Notes under the pieces: model-generated
Seen by the model: the letters and a program-made list of their open reading frames with translations, nothing else
Databases searched by the model: none
Told to the model about the DNA's origin: nothing
Position numbers and translations under genes: made by a program
Part shown: piece by piece, positions 52,943 to 63,880 of the stretch
How positions within the stretch are numbered: the stretch's first letter is position 1
Layout of the letters: the number at the start of each line of letters is the position of its first letter
NCBI GenBank assembly: GCA_007449985.2
Contig: VIIQ02000146.1
Span: forward strand, 1 to 64,000
DNA length: 64,000 nucleotides
Direction of reading: 5' to 3'
DNA from: Desmodesmus armatus
Lineage: Eukaryota; Chlorophyta; Chlorophyceae; Sphaeropleales; Scenedesmaceae

Positions 52943-53947
52943 TCACTCCAACATGAGCCGAGAGGCGTGCAGTACCTGTGTAGGAGTATAGTAGACGTAC
53001 TCCCGCACAACATCTGACTTCCAGCGGCCTAGCAACATGATGTAGCGGAGGGGCACACCCTGTGCGGCTGCGTGTGTAGCACCACCACGCCGCAGCGAGT
53101 GAGCAGCATACGCAGACCAGTGCTCCACCCCCACCCGCTCCAGCGCTTTACGCAGCCGGATAGCGACTGTGGTCTTGCACAAGGGCTTGACCCCATCAGC
53201 CCTAGCCAAGAACACAGGCCCAGAAGCAGAGACCCCACCACACAACGCCTGCAGACGGCGCAAGGCACCAGCTGGGTCAACAGCACCCTGGCCAGCCGCT
53301 AGCATAACCCAAGCACCCTCTCCCGGGTCAGTCTTGGACTGCGGCACATACAGCATCACACCACCGCGCCCAGGGAAGTGCACATGCTCCCATTGCAGAC
53401 CAACCAGCTCAGACGACCGAAACATCCCTGCCCATCCCACCTGGAACAGGGCAGCATCCCTCACGTTGATAAAGGATGTGTCCTGAGCCAGGTGAGCCAG
53501 CACCCGCACAAGCTGAGCCTTGGACAGTGGCAATTTCTGCCGTTTCGACAACACAGCCATACGGCTGGCAACCTTCATCGCACGGACGACACACGGATGG
53601 TGACCGATATCAGGCATGCCATAATCATCGGCAGCCCAACGCTGGATCGCCGCAACGCTCACGCGGATAGTAGACAACGCATAATTTGCACGGGCACAGC
53701 CGACGATGAAAACCGAAACCAGTGTCGGCTCCGGCAACATGGGGGCTTCCAACCTCTGACAGAACCGCAGGTAGCGGCGGACCGCTGCATCATACGTGCG
53801 CTGCGAACTAGCCGCGATATCCATCCGCATGTATGCATCGAAGTTCTCCAGCAAGTCCACAACGAAGTCAGTGGACCAGCGCTCAACGGGCACGAGCGGC
53901 CTGGCTTGCACCCGGGTCTCCACTGTGCGTGCCATGTGCGGCAGCAA
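52943..53947 (-). CDS. Tyrosine recombinase of the PAT-type element
   Basis: 334 aa. The N-terminal SAM-like core-binding domain (~30-130) contains SSQRTYDAAVRRYLRFC. The catalytic domain has the full tetrad: Arg177 (MFRSSELVGL), Lys205 (QSKTDPG), His283-x-x-Arg286 (HSLRRGGATHAA), Trp309 in the second-His position (LGRWKSD), and nucleophile Tyr319 or Tyr320 (REYVYYTP). Known role: integrates the circular DNA intermediate by site-specific recombination. It lies between A2 and B2, outside the A1-to-B1 coding block. ATG at 53947; a second Met at codon 5 is also possible. Confidence 0.95.
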   Translation of the reverse strand: MLPHMARTVETRVQARPLVPVERWSTDFVVDLLENFDAYMRMDIAASSQRTYDAAVRRYLRFCQRLEAPMLPEPTLVSVFIVGCARANYALSTIRVSVAAIQRWAADDYGMPDIGHHPCVVRAMKVASRMAVLSKRQKLPLSKAQLVRVLAHLAQDTSFINVRDAALFQVGWAGMFRSSELVGLQWEHVHFPGRGGVMLYVPQSKTDPGEGAWVMLAAGQGAVDPAGALRRLQALCGGVSASGPVFLARADGVKPLCKTTVAIRLRKALERVGVEHWSAYAAHSLRRGGATHAAAQGVPLRYIMLLGRWKSDVVREYVYYTPTQVLHASRLMLE

Positions 53948-53974
53948 CGCTGCATGCCAGGGGGGGTGGGGGGG

Positions 53975-54200
53975 AAGCGGAAAGCTCTGTCAACACGCAA
54001 ATACCCAGGATAAACGCAACAATGAGACAGGCCAATTGCTGGGACTATAGGCAATTGGCCAAGAGGTCACACGGTCCAGCTTTTGACTAGTCACTCTTCT
54101 CAGCTGGACCGTGTGCAGCATGCAATATATATCGATTCCAGTCTGCACAGCGACAACAGCACTTTGCCTACAGCCTTCGGCTTAGGGCAAAGTTTTGCTT
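53975..54200 (-). repeat. Split direct repeat A2 (inner) with three hairpins
   Basis: 226 bp, matching 59563-59788. Contains three inverted repeats: 54030-54039/54051-54060 (GGCCAATTGC), 54068-54080/54103-54115 (CACACGGTCCAGC, 13 bp perfect), and 54162-54192 (CTTTGCC...GGCAAAG enclosing AGCC-TTC-GGCT). An AT-rich AATATATAT lies at about 54124-54132. Confidence 0.95.
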
Positions 54201-54279
54201 GTCGCTGTTGCAGCACATACAGTGAAGTTAGCAAGGTGACGTGAGGGTAATCAAGGCATTGAAGGTGTTACATGCGTTA
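54198..54279 (-). repeat. Split direct repeat B1 (inner)
   Basis: 82 bp, matching B2, and sharing its first CTT with the end of A2. The A2-B1 junction is the expected circle-junction sequence. Confidence 0.95.
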
Positions 54280-54308
54280 ACCTCCCAAGAGCCCAACGCA
54301 CCATCATC

Positions 54309-56711
54309 TCAGCCCACCACAGCTGCCAGCCACTGCACGGTGTGGGGGTTCTGGTATGACCTGCCCAAGGGGTGGGGCAAGGCGCCACCCCGCACTGGCA
54401 GCAACACAGGCGCATGCGGCACCACAGACGACAGAGGCAGTATAACCGAAGCCATGCGCTCCAACACTGGCCACCACCACTGAGACTCCCACCTCGGCAC
54501 AATCAGCAGCACCCGTGCACGCTGCTCCTCAACCAAACGTAACACATCACCCACAAGCTTAACTGGCGGGAAAGCGTAGTTGAAGACTCCCCGCCAATCA
54601 GCGGACAGGGAGTCAACCCCCGCCGCCAAACCATCCGCAAACAGGCCCCAGTATGGCAAGCGGCTCCCACCCAGCCTCTGCGCAGATGCTGCAGTGGCAA
54701 AGCGGTCCACCTGCACTGCCCCAAACCTAGCACACAGCGCTGCAAAGACCACTGGGTTCAGCTTGCAGTCAGTCTCATCCAGATGACGGGACAGGGCATC
54801 AGCACCTGAGAGGATGATGGTGCCTGCGCCCACATACTGCATACTGAGGGTAATGCCAAACAGCGCACAGGACACCATAACCCTGCTAGTGATGGCATCC
54901 AGCACAACATTGCGCTTGCTCCCACCTCGCCGCAGGATGTAGTAGGTGGAGATGCTGTCTGTGCGATGCAGGACCGTCTGCCCCACAAGCTCCTGCCCAG
55001 CACCCACCAGCGCCCGCCACAAGCCTTTCAACTCGGTGTGCACAGACGCCTTGGAGTCAACCTCCTCCCACACACCTGCCTGAACCGACAGGGCAGGCTC
55101 CATAACCCTGCAACTCACACGATGCAGCACACCCCCATACCCCTCGCCAGAGGCATCCGTATACAGCACCCGTGACACCGTGCGCGGGCGCAGCAAACTG
55201 CCATTCCATAAGGCCACTCTGCTGTACCAAAACTCACACTCCAGCACAGCAGCTGGGGACAGCTCCACCACATCACCAAAATCCACCCAACCCTGATCAG
55301 TAAGGGGCAAGGCCCCCAAGCACTCGTACAGCGCCTTGGTGGCAATAGGCGCAATGGGGATCGCCACCCTGCAGGACTGCACAAACCCCAACAAACGGGC
55401 CAAAGTCTGGCCCCGGACCCGCACAGTGCCAGGGGTCGACCCTGCCATGGCCTCCTCCTCATGCATAGCACCAGGCACTACTTCTGAAGTGTCCACAGGG
55501 AGGCGCTGCACCCTGCGCAGGATCCCCCTCAGGGACTCCCGAAGCTTGGCAACCTTGCCAGCAGGCAAGCGAACGTGAGGGGCTGGTACAGAGCAGATAT
55601 GAAACCCCAGATACTTCACCATTGTGCCCGCATCCAGCAGCGCTTTGGCATCACTAATGTACCACCCCAGCCGAGTCAGATCGGCCAACACCAGCTGCCT
55701 CACCCTGGCAAAATCAGCAGGCCGCACAGCAAAGAAGAAATCATCAATGTAACTAGAACAGCGAATGCCCTTCGCACGCCACAGCTTCAGCAGTGCCCGC
55801 CCAACCTTACTGTATGCCCTAGGTGCTGTTGCAAGCCCAAACGGCAGCACTTCCCACCGATAAACCCTACCTTGCCACTCAAAACACATGAACTGCTTCA
55901 TGAACGGCTTCAGAGGCAGCTGGTGGTACCCTGCCTGCATATCTATAGCGAACAACATATCACCCGGCTGCACAAGCGACAGAGCTACCTGCACATGCTC
56001 CATCTTGAACTTCCGCACCGGGAAGTGAGGGTTCACTGGCCGTGCATTGTAGCACAGCCGCAGCTTCCCACTACCCTGCACCGCCACCGTCAGAGGGTTA
56101 ATGTTGTGCACCACGCTGGGGTCATCCCTCAGGTGAGTGACATCCGACACTGCCTGCACATCCAGCAACCCCTGCACCGCCCCCGTCACAAACACAACAT
56201 GGTCTGCAGTATTGACATTATTGTCCCGCTGCGACACCTCCACCCAACCAGCCAACAGCTCAGAGTACCCATCTACAACCCACCGACGCAGCTCAGCATT
56301 GTCCCCCGCAACCTCCAACCATGCTTCCTGGTTCGCAAACCCACGCCCCGCCACAAAGTCCACTGACGGACGCTGATACAGAGTTGCCAGCTCCTCGGCA
56401 GGCATGGGAGCCGCCGCTGTGAGGTCCTCGCCAGCATAGCTAATTACAGCAGCAAGGTCTGCCGGCGGCTGCGTACGCATCAGCAAGTGCAGGAGGCCCT
56501 CGGGGCCCAGCGCTTCCCATGCAGCTGTGTTGATCAGTGCACCCCCTCCCACTGTCTCCCTAGTGGCAGGTGCAGCAGGCAGGCCCAGGTGCCCGCTCCC
56601 AGGCACGGGCAGCACAGGTCGCGCAGATGCGGCTGTTGCGCATGCCACCGATGGGGCCAACTGCCGGGGCACACGCCCTACAACAGTACAAGGGTACAAG
56701 GGGCGGCCCAC
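54309..56711 (-). CDS. Reverse transcriptase-RNase H polyprotein of the PAT-type element
   Basis: 800 aa. RT runs from about 195 to 400: GKLRLCYNARPVNPHFPVRK, FAIDMQAGYHQLPL, VLPFGLATAPRAYSKV and catalytic YIDD at 321-324. RNase H near 520-650 has VLYTDASGEGYGG, an ELKGLWRAL segment, HRTDS, and GADALSRHLD. After it comes the DIRS-family C-terminal region, with VDRFATAAS, GVDSLSADW, YAFPPVKLVGDVLRLV and LLIVPRWESQWWWPVL. That region is equivalent to the methyltransferase-like region of DIRS elements, but I see no clear SAM motif. RT reads are closest to the DIRS clade by motif. ATG at 56711 is the first Met in the open frame. Confidence 0.93.
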   Translation of the reverse strand: MGRPLYPCTVVGRVPRQLAPSVACATAASARPVLPVPGSGHLGLPAAPATRETVGGGALINTAAWEALGPEGLLHLLMRTQPPADLAAVISYAGEDLTAAAPMPAEELATLYQRPSVDFVAGRGFANQEAWLEVAGDNAELRRWVVDGYSELLAGWVEVSQRDNNVNTADHVVFVTGAVQGLLDVQAVSDVTHLRDDPSVVHNINPLTVAVQGSGKLRLCYNARPVNPHFPVRKFKMEHVQVALSLVQPGDMLFAIDMQAGYHQLPLKPFMKQFMCFEWQGRVYRWEVLPFGLATAPRAYSKVGRALLKLWRAKGIRCSSYIDDFFFAVRPADFARVRQLVLADLTRLGWYISDAKALLDAGTMVKYLGFHICSVPAPHVRLPAGKVAKLRESLRGILRRVQRLPVDTSEVVPGAMHEEEAMAGSTPGTVRVRGQTLARLLGFVQSCRVAIPIAPIATKALYECLGALPLTDQGWVDFGDVVELSPAAVLECEFWYSRVALWNGSLLRPRTVSRVLYTDASGEGYGGVLHRVSCRVMEPALSVQAGVWEEVDSKASVHTELKGLWRALVGAGQELVGQTVLHRTDSISTYYILRRGGSKRNVVLDAITSRVMVSCALFGITLSMQYVGAGTIILSGADALSRHLDETDCKLNPVVFAALCARFGAVQVDRFATAASAQRLGGSRLPYWGLFADGLAAGVDSLSADWRGVFNYAFPPVKLVGDVLRLVEEQRARVLLIVPRWESQWWWPVLERMASVILPLSSVVPHAPVLLPVRGGALPHPLGRSYQNPHTVQWLAAVVG

Positions 56712-57249
56712 AGGGCGACTGAGTGGCCATACTGGTCACAAAGGGGATGGTATGCAATGAAAATTTGCAGGAGGGATTAAAAAACTGAGTGCTGACAGAA
56801 GCTGCTGTTATGAGCCGAGACAGAATTCCATTGATAAGGGCTGGTACTACAGCAAAGGGCATGACAGTCGCTGGCAAGAAACTCACTGTGGCCAGGACAG
56901 CCCCTTTCATGGGTACCGTGTGCTGGAAGTATGATCAGTATCCCTAAAAGGTTGTGGTGTGCACCTGCCTCAAGCTGCCCGCACCGAATGTTGGCGATTG
57001 GCTAAGGCCAGCCCACGCTCAGCAAAACAGAGTTTCACAGTGATGTACGAGTCAAGGGACAGCAGGCGCTGTTGCACTCAGTCACTCTTGTTCCGGGGCA
57101 AGGCGCACTGCCAATCAGTCACAGGACATCCCACAAGCAAGTACGCGTCACAGTTCATCCCTCCAACCAACTCAGGTGGGAATGTTACAGTACCCAGCCT
57201 TAAACACAGTCAGGAACAGCAACACTGGCAGTATTGCTGTTCAGCCCAA

Positions 57250-57530
57250 TCACCAGCCACCGTGGTAGTTGTCACACACGGTACATGTGTAAGCAGAAGT
57301 CATCTGACAACCGTGGGACAACACACGCTCCATCACCTCCTGGTGACCACCAGGCAGGCGGCCGCACACTGCCTGTAGCTGTCCCTCACGCTGCTGAAGG
57401 GCCTTCTCCAACTGATACAGCTCACTCTGCACCATACGCTTGGTGTCATGCAGGAACTTGCGGGCCTGGCTGATCGCCTCCCTCGCCTCCAGCACCTCCG
57501 GGGAGTCTGTGCATACAACACAGCAGAACA
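57250..57530 (-). CDS. Small coiled-coil ORF inside the PAT-type element
   Basis: From an acceptor-like TTGTATGCACAG at ~57512-57523 the frame encodes SPEVLEAREAISQARKFLHD and VQSELYQLEKALQQREGQLQ, a strongly helical heptad-like segment. It ends with a CxxC (YTCTVCDNYHGGW). It could be a further gag exon, but the preceding gag frame has a stop before a usable donor. Identity uncertain. Confidence 0.4.
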
Positions 57531-57734
57531 GGCACCCAATAAGAAATCGTGCAAGGCCCTTCCGAGTGTCAAGACTTCGTAATCCGCTGCAGAAAAAAGC
57601 ATGCAGGAGCCCTGCCACCGCACACAGCAGGGTGACTCATGCTGCTACACACACCCACTAGCGGGCTGGCATCCTGCGTGCTGCTACACATGCTCACACA
57701 GAGGGGCCGAACCCACACCACATGGACTTACAAC

Positions 57735-59516
57735 TTAGGTGCGCCTAGGCCCGGCCCTGCCAGGGGGGCGGAAGGGGAATGGGTTGGCGGGGTTGCGGGG
57801 AGCAGTGCAGTGCGGCACCCTGTGGCCCGGAACGCCACAGCGCCAGCACACCTCAGGGGCAGGGGGTGGGGCGGCCCCACCGTACTGTGGCAGCATGTAC
57901 TGAGGCGCCAAGAGCTGGGGCTGCATCATCTGCTGCTGCAGCATCTGGGCCTGCAGCATCTGGGGTGCCACCAGCTGCTGCGGAGCCAGGCCTGCCGCCC
58001 CTGCTGCCAGCACTCCCACCCCCTGCTGTGCAGCGAGGCCTCCTGCCACCTGCTGTCCCGGCAGCACACCTGGCGCAGTCTGTGCCTGCTGCGCTGGCAC
58101 CAACAGGCCCTGGCCCATCGCTGCTGTCTGGATCTGCTGGGTCAGGCTGCTGGTAGCGTCTGTGGGCCGGCTGCTGACCACATCGTAAGCTACCTTGAGC
58201 CCTGTCAGGCAGCCCTCACCCTGCCAGCCCTTGATGCCGTCCAACAGCTTGACAGCCCTGTATGCCTTCTTGATCACAGCCTGGCGGGCCTCCTCTGCAA
58301 CAGGGCACGCAAATACGCCACACGTACACATCAGGCCTGGCCAGCATCACAAAGGAGCCCATCAGAAATGCCCCACTGCCCTCTCGGCACCACCTGTGTC
58401 GCCAGACTTTGCATGCAGGTGCCGCCCAACGGGTCCTCAGCACTGATCATAGCACGCAGTGTCACACAGCAGCATGCATGCTGGTGCCGCCCAACGGGTC
58501 CTCGGCATTAAACATAGCAAGCAGTGTCACACAGCAGCATGCATGCAGGTGCCGCCCAACGGGTCCTCGGCACTAATCATAGCCAGCAGTGCAACAGCAA
58601 CACCCCAAAAAATGCCCCCAACGGGCCTCAGCACTGCTATAGCATCCGCGCAACAGCGACCCAGAAGCTGCATGCCAGTGCTGCCCCAAAGGGTCCGCAG
58701 CACTGCTGCCTGTCTGTCCTACATTCCCAACCCTGCAAGGCTTGTTTCCTGCCTGAGACACACTCCACAGTCTATTGCCCTGAGACACAACCACCTGCTC
58801 CAAGACACTCCTGCTGGCAGCAGTCCTGGTTGCTGGCTGTGGGCCTGAGGTTCAGCTGCATGTACTATCCAGCCCTGGGCAGAATGTTAAGAAGCCTACT
58901 GTCTGCAGGGCTGCTGTTGCCACCAAGTGCCTAAGCAAGAATTCTATCAGCAGCATTGCTGCCATGTCCGACCAAACTGCACAGCGAGACAAGAACCTAC
59001 AGATAATAGCAGCGTTTACTCACCAGTGTCAGCGCCCTTCAGTTGCTCAGACATTGCCTCGAAGGTCTTGACAGCCTCAGCAGCAGCCACCGAAGACAGG
59101 CCGGTCGGGGCCTCAGGCGCCGGGGGGGCAGACTTCAGGCTGGCCATGGCAGCTGCGAAGGTGTTAGCCATGTAAGCCATCTGCGTGTTCACATCTGAAC
59201 GCAGGGCCTCCACGGCCTGCACGCTGCTGTTAGCGGGCGGGTCGTAGTGAACGGGCCCAGGCTTGGCCGCTGCTGCTGCCAGGAGCTGCTCAAACTCTGC
59301 GTCCTCCAATGCTGCTGCCTCAGCCCTGAGAGCCTCAGCGTTGGCCTGTGCTGCTGCTGCCTGAGCCTGCTGCTGCTGCTGGGCCCGCTGCCTGGCTGCT
59401 GCAGCGGCTGCTGAGCCACGCTTGGCACCTGGAGCCACCGCAGGGAGCTCATAAGGGGTCAAGCGAGCGTTCGCTGCCGAATAGCGGGTCACGCGGTCAG
59501 TCTCAATGCCAACCAT
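57735..59516 (-). CDS. Gag-like protein of the PAT-type element, interrupted by an intron
   Basis: Exon 1 is 59024-59516, ending at a GTGAGT donor. Exon 2 is 57735-58294, starting after CTGTTGCAG. The phases match (DTG joined to AG, giving EEARQAV). Exon 1 is Ala/Gln-rich and helical with a short N-terminal region after MVGIETDRVTRYSAANARLT. Exon 2 has a helical part, a Gln/Leu/Met-rich stretch and a CCHC zinc knuckle (CWRCGVPGHRVPHC), the expected end of a gag protein, followed by a basic Pro/Arg tail. Known role: nucleocapsid binding of element RNA. The 729-nt intron contains a threefold 82-84 bp repeat. An intron in an RNA-mobile element implies that the intron-bearing genomic transcript is what is reverse-transcribed. 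Confidence 0.85.
58405..58620 (-). repeat. Threefold 82-84 bp tandem repeat in the gag intron
   Basis: Units share CAGGTGCCGCCCAACGGGTC, CTC(A/G)GCA, CATAGCA and GTGTCACACAGCAGCATGCA on the plus strand at about 58416, 58499 and 58548. A degenerate fourth (CCCCAAAGGGTCCGCAGCAC) lies near 58682. Confidence 0.88.
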
Positions 59517-59562
59517 GGTGAAGATCTAAAAGCGGCGAAGGAGAAGGATTTGCTTGCGTGCA

Positions 59563-59788
59563 AAGCGGAAAGCTCTGTCAACACGCAAATACCCAGGATA
59601 AACGCAACAATGAGACAGGCCAATTGCTGGGACTATAGGCAATTGGCCAAGAGGTCACACGGTCCAGCTTTTGACTAGTCACTCTTCTCAGCTGGACCGT
59701 GTGCAGCATGCAATATATATCGATTCCAGTCTGCACAGCGACAACAGCACTTTGCCTACAGCCTTCGGCTTAGGGCAAAGTTTTGCTT
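59563..59788 (-). repeat. Split direct repeat A1 (outer)
   Basis: 226 bp, identical by eye to 53975-54200 and with the same three hairpins. Marks the 5-prime end of the element; just upstream of gag, so it should contain the promoter. Confidence 0.95.
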
Positions 59789-60141
59789 TAAAGATGCAGC
59801 ACAGATATGATTGCACAGCAGCACATCGATGCTGATGACTGCGCCTGTAATCCTTTTTTGATAGAATGTCATGCTCAACAATGACTCCATGCGAGAACAC
59901 GATTGCCATTTGTGCAAGGGCGTACAGGATGACTAATGTGTCCTAGAAGAGCTGTTGATCACTTCAACAGCACGTGTCCTGCAGTATCAGAACGTCATCG
60001 TGTTGTTATGGAGGGGCAAGCCATGTTTGGACTGTATCAGTCAATAATGGTACTGTACCGGTTGCTGACTTCACAGTGGCCCTAACGAGCTGAGGGCTAT
60101 GCCCATACCCTTGAAAGCATACCCAGCACAACTACAGCCCC
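59789..60141. other. Intergenic region right of the element
   Basis: No gene seen. Promoter and 5-prime UTR of the RCC1 gene are expected here. The insertion of the PAT-type element lies within about 350 bp of that gene's start codon. Confidence 0.5.
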
Positions 60142-63100
60142 ATGCCTGCCACCCTGGGTCCTCCAGGCTCTTACACTCGATCAGTGCTGGGGGGTGCCAG
60201 TGACAGGAATGCTGCCCACCAAGCTGGCGCACTCAGCACAGTGGGTTCACAGCAGGCTCACAAACAACAGGCAGATGGACAACAGCAGCAGGCAGAGACA
60301 GCATGGAGCCTGCTGGGCAAGATGTACAGCTCCAGCGTTCTTGCATACATGGTTGCCATCACTGACGCCCAGGCCCTGGTCAGGCGGATGCGCAGCATGC
60401 GCCCAGGTAGGGTGAGGCTTGCACCTGATTGTGCTATTGATACAGTGACTCGTGTGTTGCATCATCAGACGGTGATCAGCACTAGAATGCCGTGATCAAC
60501 AGATGCATCAGATGCAGCATTGAACTGTGAGGACACCCCAGCCCCTGGTGTAGCCAAGGCGCATGTCCGTGGCAGACAGATTATAGCAGTCAGTCAAGAG
60601 CTGATAGAGATGAGCAGTGGCAATTTCTTTTGTGCTGCCTATCAGGTCCTCCTCTGCACCTCCCTGGGGAGGTACAGTGCATGGACATCTGGCAAGTCCT
60701 GCAGGGTGTTGTGCAGCAGCAGCGGGTGTGGACATTTGGGCTGCAGACCCCAGCAGCACTACCAGCACCAGCACATGATGAACACGAAGCGGACAAGCCT
60801 CCAGCTCCCAGTGGCGCACAGAGCCTGCAGCATGCACGCCCAGCATCAGCCTTGCTGCCTGCAATCACAGCAGCAGCCGCAGCTGTCAACGTGCAGGAGC
60901 TCGTGGAACCATGCATCTCCTGCAGGGAGCCGTACTCTGTCCAAAATGGGGTCCGCTTCATAGGCTGTGCTGCAGGGCACCAGCACAGCGCAGCAGCAGC
61001 AGAGGGAGGGTATGTTTACACATGGGGCAGCAACGACAAAGGCCAGCTCGGCTGTGACACCAACGTGCAGCAGCCTATAGCTGTTCACGTGCTCAGCACG
61101 CCCGAGCTGGACTGCAGCGCGTCTTGCAGCGCTGCAGGAAACAACCCCAGCAGAGAGCCCAGCACAGGCCCAGCACACACTGCAGGCAGCCGTGCCATGC
61201 TGAACAAGCTTGACTCACTGAAGCTTCTCGGCAACACAGTCAAGCTGCCGCCCAGCCTCCTGGCCAGCCTGCAGCAGCAGCGGAAAAAAGAGCGGGAAGA
61301 GGCTTCTGAGCAGCAACAGCAGCAGCACATGCTGCTTCAGGAGCTGCTGCAGCACCCCGAGCTAGGCCAGCAGCAGCAGCTGGCAGGACGGCCACCTGCC
61401 CCTCAGCCCAACGCAGCACAGGCAGCCGCCCACATGGCGGTCCTGTCTGGCATCAACAGCAGCAAGTTGGGGTCGGAGCTGCCGGCACAGCAGCAGGTGG
61501 CAGGCCGCCCACAGGCGCTGGTGGTGTATCAGCTGCATCTGGGACAGGCTGTGCGCAGCGTGGCATGTGGTGCCCATCATACCCTGGCAGCACTTGCTTC
61601 TTCAGGCCTGGTGGGTGACTGGACACCGTGTGGCACATGGCCTGCAGTTAGACCGTAGACAGAGATGTGTACAGAGCGCCATGCACATGCAGCAGCCTCG
61701 CCACAGCATAGCTGTCCATGGCGCGATCACAATCTTTACACTACTGCCCGCACGGCGCCAGCAGCCGTGCGTGCAGGCACCCAGCAGAGCACTGACATCT
61801 ATCCCATACGGCATTGCTGGGCTACCCACCAACGGCAACGGCACGTTGCACACCCCTGGCCTTCCAAGGCCCCTCCCTGCAAGGTTCTTGGACGGCCTGT
61901 TGATGGTGCGACTGTTTGCTGCACATGTGCTCGACTTGCCCCTTATGCTGCTCGCTGCGTGTGCAGATGGGTTGGGGCAGCAATGACAAGGGTCAGCTGG
62001 GAGTTCCTGCAGGCCTGTACAGAGAGGTGCACAGCCCCAAACGCATCCACGGCTTTGATGGCCAGCGCCTGACGTGCATCAGTGCAGGCGCAAAGCACAG
62101 CGCAGCAGTGCAGGAGGGCGGCACAGTCGTTACATGGGGCCATGGCAGGTGCGCATGTCAGTCACGGGTCGCGGGAAGTTTGCTTTTGGGTGCTGCCATT
62201 CCAGCAAGCTGTGCAGCCTTGTGACATGCAAGTCCGGCAAATAACAGCATGGGCAAATTGAGGTATGCAACGCCAGCACAGGAGGTTGCGGCGCGTAACG
62301 CGCAGTGTGAGGGGAGTTGACAACTGGCTGTGACAATTGCTGCGTGCTGCTCCTGCAGGTATGGTCGTCTGGGTGTTGGAGGCACTCCAGACATCTTGCC
62401 GCCCTCGGTTGTGGCAGGGCTGCGAGGCTGCTGTGTGGTACAAGTGGCATGTGGCACAGCACACACGCTTGCCCTCACAGCGGATGGCAGGGTGTACGCA
62501 TGCGGGTAGGTGACCCAGTCTGCAGCGCAGACTGCTTGGTGCAGATGCTTGGAACGAGTTGAGACACGCTGATGCTTCTGACAGAGGCCCAAGTGTGTGG
62601 CTTGACACCAGGCGCAGCGGGTGCTGCTGTGCACCCCTGGTTCACACCCTTGCTCAGTGCAGTACAGGACTCAGCTGCGGGGCACGCGCAAGCCCAGATA
62701 GCGCCAACCTGTGTTTGACCACGTTGAACTCAAGTATTGGTTGTCTGTATGCACCTCGCCGTGCTGCAGGTTCAACGGGCAAGGTGCGCTCGGCACAGGG
62801 GACGAGCAGGACAGGTTGTACCCCGTGCTGGTGCCTGGTCTGCCCAGCTGTGTGCAGGTGGCAGCTGCAGCCTCCTCTATGGCCCTCAGCAGCGATGGCC
62901 AGGTGTTTATGTGGGGAGGTGCTGCCGCCAAGAAGCTGCAGCAACATGGCAGTAACGGCAGCAGTGCCAGCACACAGGCCGTTGGAGGTGCGAGTGCGGG
63001 TGCGGATGGCACCACAGGTGCACCTGGTAACACTAGTACTAGTAGCAGCAGCATGCAGAAGACTTGCGTGCCGTGGCTGGCAGGTGTGAGGGCTGTGCAC

Positions 63101-63880
63101 ATCACCTGTGGGGTGGAGACGGCGGCGGCTGTCAGCAGCAGTGGGGAGGTGCTGCTGTGGGGCAGCAGGAGCTGCCTGCCAGACAGCATGATGGGCGGGG
63201 CGCAGTCTTTGCGACCCCAGTCTCAGCCCCCAAATCCTCAGTTGCTAGCAGCTGGCACAGCTCCCTTGGCTGTTGCATCGGGGGTTCCGTGCGCGGCTCA
63301 GGCCAGTGCCCAGGGCACACCAACAGCAGCAGAGGAAGGGCAGTGTGATCGGCAGCACCCAGGTGCAGCTGGCACGGCTGCAGCTGCTTGTGAAGACGCA
63401 GGATGCACTGGGGATGTGACTGTACAGCTGCTGGTGCAGGGCGCAGGCTGTGAACAGCACCCAGTCAAGGTGGTACTATTGGTCCATCCGCAGCAGCATG
63501 CTGCTGCCAGCGGAACACAGCAAATTGCGCGCCGCACGCGCAGCACAGCAGCTGTACAGCCCCCTGCAGCGGCAGGTAGCGTGGAGCAGCAGCAGCAATG
63601 CACACGGGCTCAGGCTTGCAGCCGAGCTGCACTGCCAGCACCTGCCAGGCAGGGTGTGAGGGCTAAGGCGCAGGGGCAGGCGCCACTGCAGCAGGGAGGC
63701 AGCTTGGCTGCAGGTCGGGGGTTTGATCCCCAGGAGGAGCCTGTTGCTGACACGGTGTGTGGGGCCAGCCACCAGGTGGTGCTGTGCCAGCCCTCCCAGC
63801 ATGTGCCCAGCCAAGGTGAGGGTGATGGTGGGCTGACAAGCGGGTCTTCTCTTCTGCCCTATCCCTCCCTCCCCAAATGA
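60142..63880 (+). CDS. RCC1-repeat (beta-propeller) protein
   Basis: Five exons close in phase: 60142-60406, 60646-61610, 61967-62148, 62359-62505, 62770-63880 (889 aa). RCC1-type blades are recognisable: YVYTWGSNDKGQLG, MGWGSNDKGQLGVPAG, VVTWGHGRYGRLGVGG, RVYACGFNGQGALGTGD, VFMWGG, VLLWGS. They are interspersed with the conserved VxCGxxHTLAL strand (VACGAHHTLAAL, VACGTAHTLALT). The canonical RCC1 role is Ran guanine-nucleotide exchange, but many plant and algal RCC1-fold proteins act elsewhere (UVR8-like, signalling); no specific one is indicated. Long Gln/Ala-rich insertions separate blades. A donor-like AAG|GTGAGG near 63816 means the gene may continue beyond the window instead of stopping at 63880. 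Confidence 0.88.

Larger units (their letters stand above)
52554..59788 (-). mobile_element. Complete DIRS/PAT-type tyrosine-recombinase retrotransposon with split direct repeats
   Basis: Reading the minus strand, the order is A1 (59788-59563), spliced gag, small coiled-coil ORF, RT-RNase H ORF, B1 (54279-54198), A2 (54200-53975), tyrosine recombinase, B2 (52635-52554). B is 82 bp and A is 226 bp; both pairs look identical by eye, so the insertion is recent. A and B share the trinucleotide CTT at their junction, and the outer ends are CTT at 59786-59788 and 52554-52556, consistent with recombinase-mediated circle insertion without target-site duplication. The split direct repeat layout is the hallmark of PAT-like elements; Kangaroo of Volvox is a known algal member of this class. 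No LTRs, no DDE integrase and no aspartic protease are present. Confidence 0.95.

Noticed and set aside
54309..54800. DIRS-type methyltransferase domain in the PAT-type element
   Set aside because: The C-terminal region is typical of DIRS pols but no SAM-binding motif could be seen, so it is not called a methyltransferase.
63715..63745. T-arm-like GGGGGTTTGATCCCC suggesting a tRNA
   Set aside because: No cloverleaf around it and it lies inside the RCC1 coding exon.
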